Source: Delphinus delphis (lineage: Eukaryota; Chordata; Mammalia; Artiodactyla; Delphinidae). Taken from it: 64,000 nucleotides of DNA. This document shows, piece by piece, positions 62,149 to 64,000 of this stretch. The translations under genes were made by a program, and so were the position numbers. Under the pieces are notes generated by a model. The model had not been told where the DNA came from and did not search any database. It saw only the letters and a program-made list of their open reading frames with translations. Positions within the stretch are counted from its first letter, which is position 1. Every line of letters starts with the position of its first letter. The stretch lies in contig NC_082700.1 in NCBI RefSeq assembly GCF_949987515.2, positions 38,279,380-38,343,379 of the forward strand, written 5' to 3'.

Positions 62149-64000
62149 TTTTTTTTTTAATTTTTTAAAAAACTTTATTGGAGTATAATTGCTTTACAAT
62201 GTTGTGTTAGTTTCTTCTGTACAACAAACTGAATCAGCTATATGTATACATATATCCCCTATCCCCTCCCTCTTTAGCTTCCCTCCCACCCTCCTTATCC
62301 CATCCCTATACGTCATCACAAAGCATCGTACTGATCTCCCTGGCAGCAGCTTCTCACTAGCCATCCATTTTACATTTGGTAGTGTATATATGTCAGTGCT
62401 ACTTCATCCCAGCTTCCCCTTCCCCCCTGTGTCCTCAAGTCATTTCTCTACCTGTGGGTTTTTATTCCTGCCCCACCACTAGGTTCATCAGTACCTTTTT
62501 GTTAGATTACATATATGTGTGTTGGCACATGGTATTTGTTTTTCTCTTTCTGACTTACTTCACTCTGTATGACAGACTCTAGTTCCATCCACATCATTAC
62601 AGATAACTCAATTTCATTCCTTTTTATGGCTTAGTAATATTCCATTGTATATAAGTGTTACTTCTTTATCCATTCATCTATTGATGGACATTTAGGTTGC
62701 TTCCATATCCTGGCTATTGTAAATAGTGCTGCAATAAACATTGCAGTACATGTATCTTTTTGAATTATGGTTTTCTCAGGGTATGTGCTCAGTAGTGGGA
62801 TTGCTGGATCATATGGTAATTCTATTTTTAGTTTTTTAAGGAATCTCCATGCTGTTTTCCATGGTGGCTGTATCAATTTACATTCCCACCAACAGGGCAA
62901 GGGGGGTGGTCCCTTTTCTAGATTTTTTAATGATGGTTATTCTGACTAGTGGGAGGTGATAACTCATTGTGGTTTTGATTTGCATTTCACTAATGATTAG
63001 ATAATTAGTGATGTTGAGCAACTCTTCATTTGTTTGTTAGCAATCTGTATATCTTCTCTGGAGAAATGTCTGTTTAGGTGTTCCACTCATTTTTGGTTTG
63101 GGTTGTTTATTTTTTGATATTGAGCTACATGAGCTGCTTATATATTTGGGAGATTAATTCTTTGTCAGTTGCTTCCTTTGTAAATGTTTTCTCCCATCCT
63201 GAGTGTTGTCTTTCATCTTGTTTATGGTTCCTTTGCTGTGCAAAAGCTTTTAAGATTCATTAAGTCCCATTTGTTTATTTTTGTTTTTATTTCCATTTAT
63301 CTAAGCTATGTGTCAAAAAGGATCTCACTGTAATTTATGTCATAGAGTGTTCTGCCTATGTTTTCCTCTATGAGTTTTATAGTGTCTGGCCTTACATTTA
63401 GATCTTTAATACATTTTGAGCTTGTGTATGGTGTTAGGGAGTGTTCTAATTTCGTTCATTTACATGTAGCTGTCCAGCTTTCCCAACACCACTATTGAAG
63501 AGGCTGTCTTTTCTCCACTGTATATTCTTGCCTCCATTGTCAAAGTTAAGGTGACCATATGTGCATGCACTTACCTCTGGGATTTCTATCCTGTTCCATT
63601 GATCTATAGTATTGTTTTTGTGCCCGTACCATACTGTCTTGATTAATGTAGCTTTGTAGCATTGTCTGAAGTGAGGGCACCTGATTCCTCCAGCTCCGTT
63701 TTTCTTTCTCAGGATTGCTTTAGTTATTCAGAGTCTTTTGTGTTTCCTTACAAATTGTGTAATTTTTTGTTCTAGTTCTGTGAAAAATGCCATTGGTAGT
63801 TTGATAAAGATTGCACTGAATCTGTAGATTGCTTTGGGTAGTACAGTCATTTTCCAAGAATATGGTATATCTCTCCATCTGTTTGTATCATCTTTGATTT
63901 CTTTCATCAGTGTCTTATAGTTTTCTGCATACAGGTCTTTTGCCTCTTTAGTTAGGTTTATTCCTAGGTATTTTATTCTTTTTGTTGTGATGGTAAATGG
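62149..64000 (-). mobile_element. LINE-1 retrotransposon, 3' part, continues beyond window (element D)
   Basis: The T-run at 62149-62158 and TTATTGGAGTATAATTGCTTTAC mark the 3' end of a fourth minus-strand L1 of the same broad group. The 3' UTR runs to ~62511, then the ORF2 end. It aligns with elements B and C to the last base of the window, so its length and 5' end are unknown. It carries several deletions and is decayed. Confidence 0.95.
62512..64000 (-). pseudogene. L1 ORF2 pseudogene, C-terminal part, element D
   Basis: The nominal stop TAA is at 62512-62514. The visible ~1.49 kb would cover the end of the RT domain and the Cys-rich C-terminus. A deletion at ~62905-62925 removes the segment that codes for the CCHC knuckle in elements A and B. 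Another deletion of about 21 bp at ~63850 removes sequence present in element B near 40580. Frameshifts break the remaining stretches, the longest being 62900-62658. Non-functional. Confidence 0.88.

Noticed and set aside
1..64000. CRISPR array, bacterial operon, phage or plasmid features
   Set aside because: No regularly spaced repeats, no dense coding and no ribosome binding sites. All repeated sequences are mammalian transposons.

Overview
This window is nuclear DNA from a mammal, most likely a cetacean and plausibly a toothed whale. The main evidence is seven copies of one tRNA-derived SINE with poly(A)-type tails and target-site duplications. Their sequence is that of the cetartiodactyl CHR family. 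Six of the seven lack the same ~69-bp internal segment that the seventh keeps, which fits the deletion-type CHR-2 copies described from cetaceans. The species assignment is an inference from repeats recalled from memory, not from a database search.

I see no host protein-coding gene, exon, rRNA, tRNA gene or CRISPR array. All long open frames with recognisable protein similarity belong to LINE-1 (L1) retrotransposons or lie antisense to them. The rest is AT-rich, gene-desert-like sequence.

Layout: (1) 1-6927, an old L1 on the minus strand, cut at its 3' end by the window edge. (2) 6928-38829, AT-rich intergenic DNA holding old MIR and L2 fragments, an MLT1-type LTR (~16876-17257), a complete solo ERV1-type LTR (32846-33327), five CHR SINEs and a (GT)n(GC)n microsatellite. 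(3) 38830-45667, the best preserved L1 (minus), with 5' UTR, ORF1, ORF2 and 3' end. (4) 45668-52028, intergenic DNA with one CHR SINE, a MER5-type DNA transposon remnant and small L1 fragments. (5) 52036-59220, another complete-length but broken L1 (minus) with a 7-bp target-site duplication. (6) 59228-62148, intergenic DNA with MIR pieces and one CHR SINE. (7) 62149-64000, the 3' part of a fourth minus-strand L1 running out of the window.

No L1 here looks able to move by itself. Each ORF2 carries stops or frameshifts. The best one (39191-43017) keeps the reverse transcriptase FADD motif and the C-terminal CCHC knuckle but has changed endonuclease motif residues. The most interesting local signals are inside the L1s: a foldback insertion with a perfect 15-bp inverted repeat in ORF2 at 54793-54826; an A-rich 5' UTR block whose two sub-modules lie in opposite order in two elements and which is missing from the third; and a shared extra base in an A-run of ORF1 in two elements. 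I found no credible sign of a new gene system.
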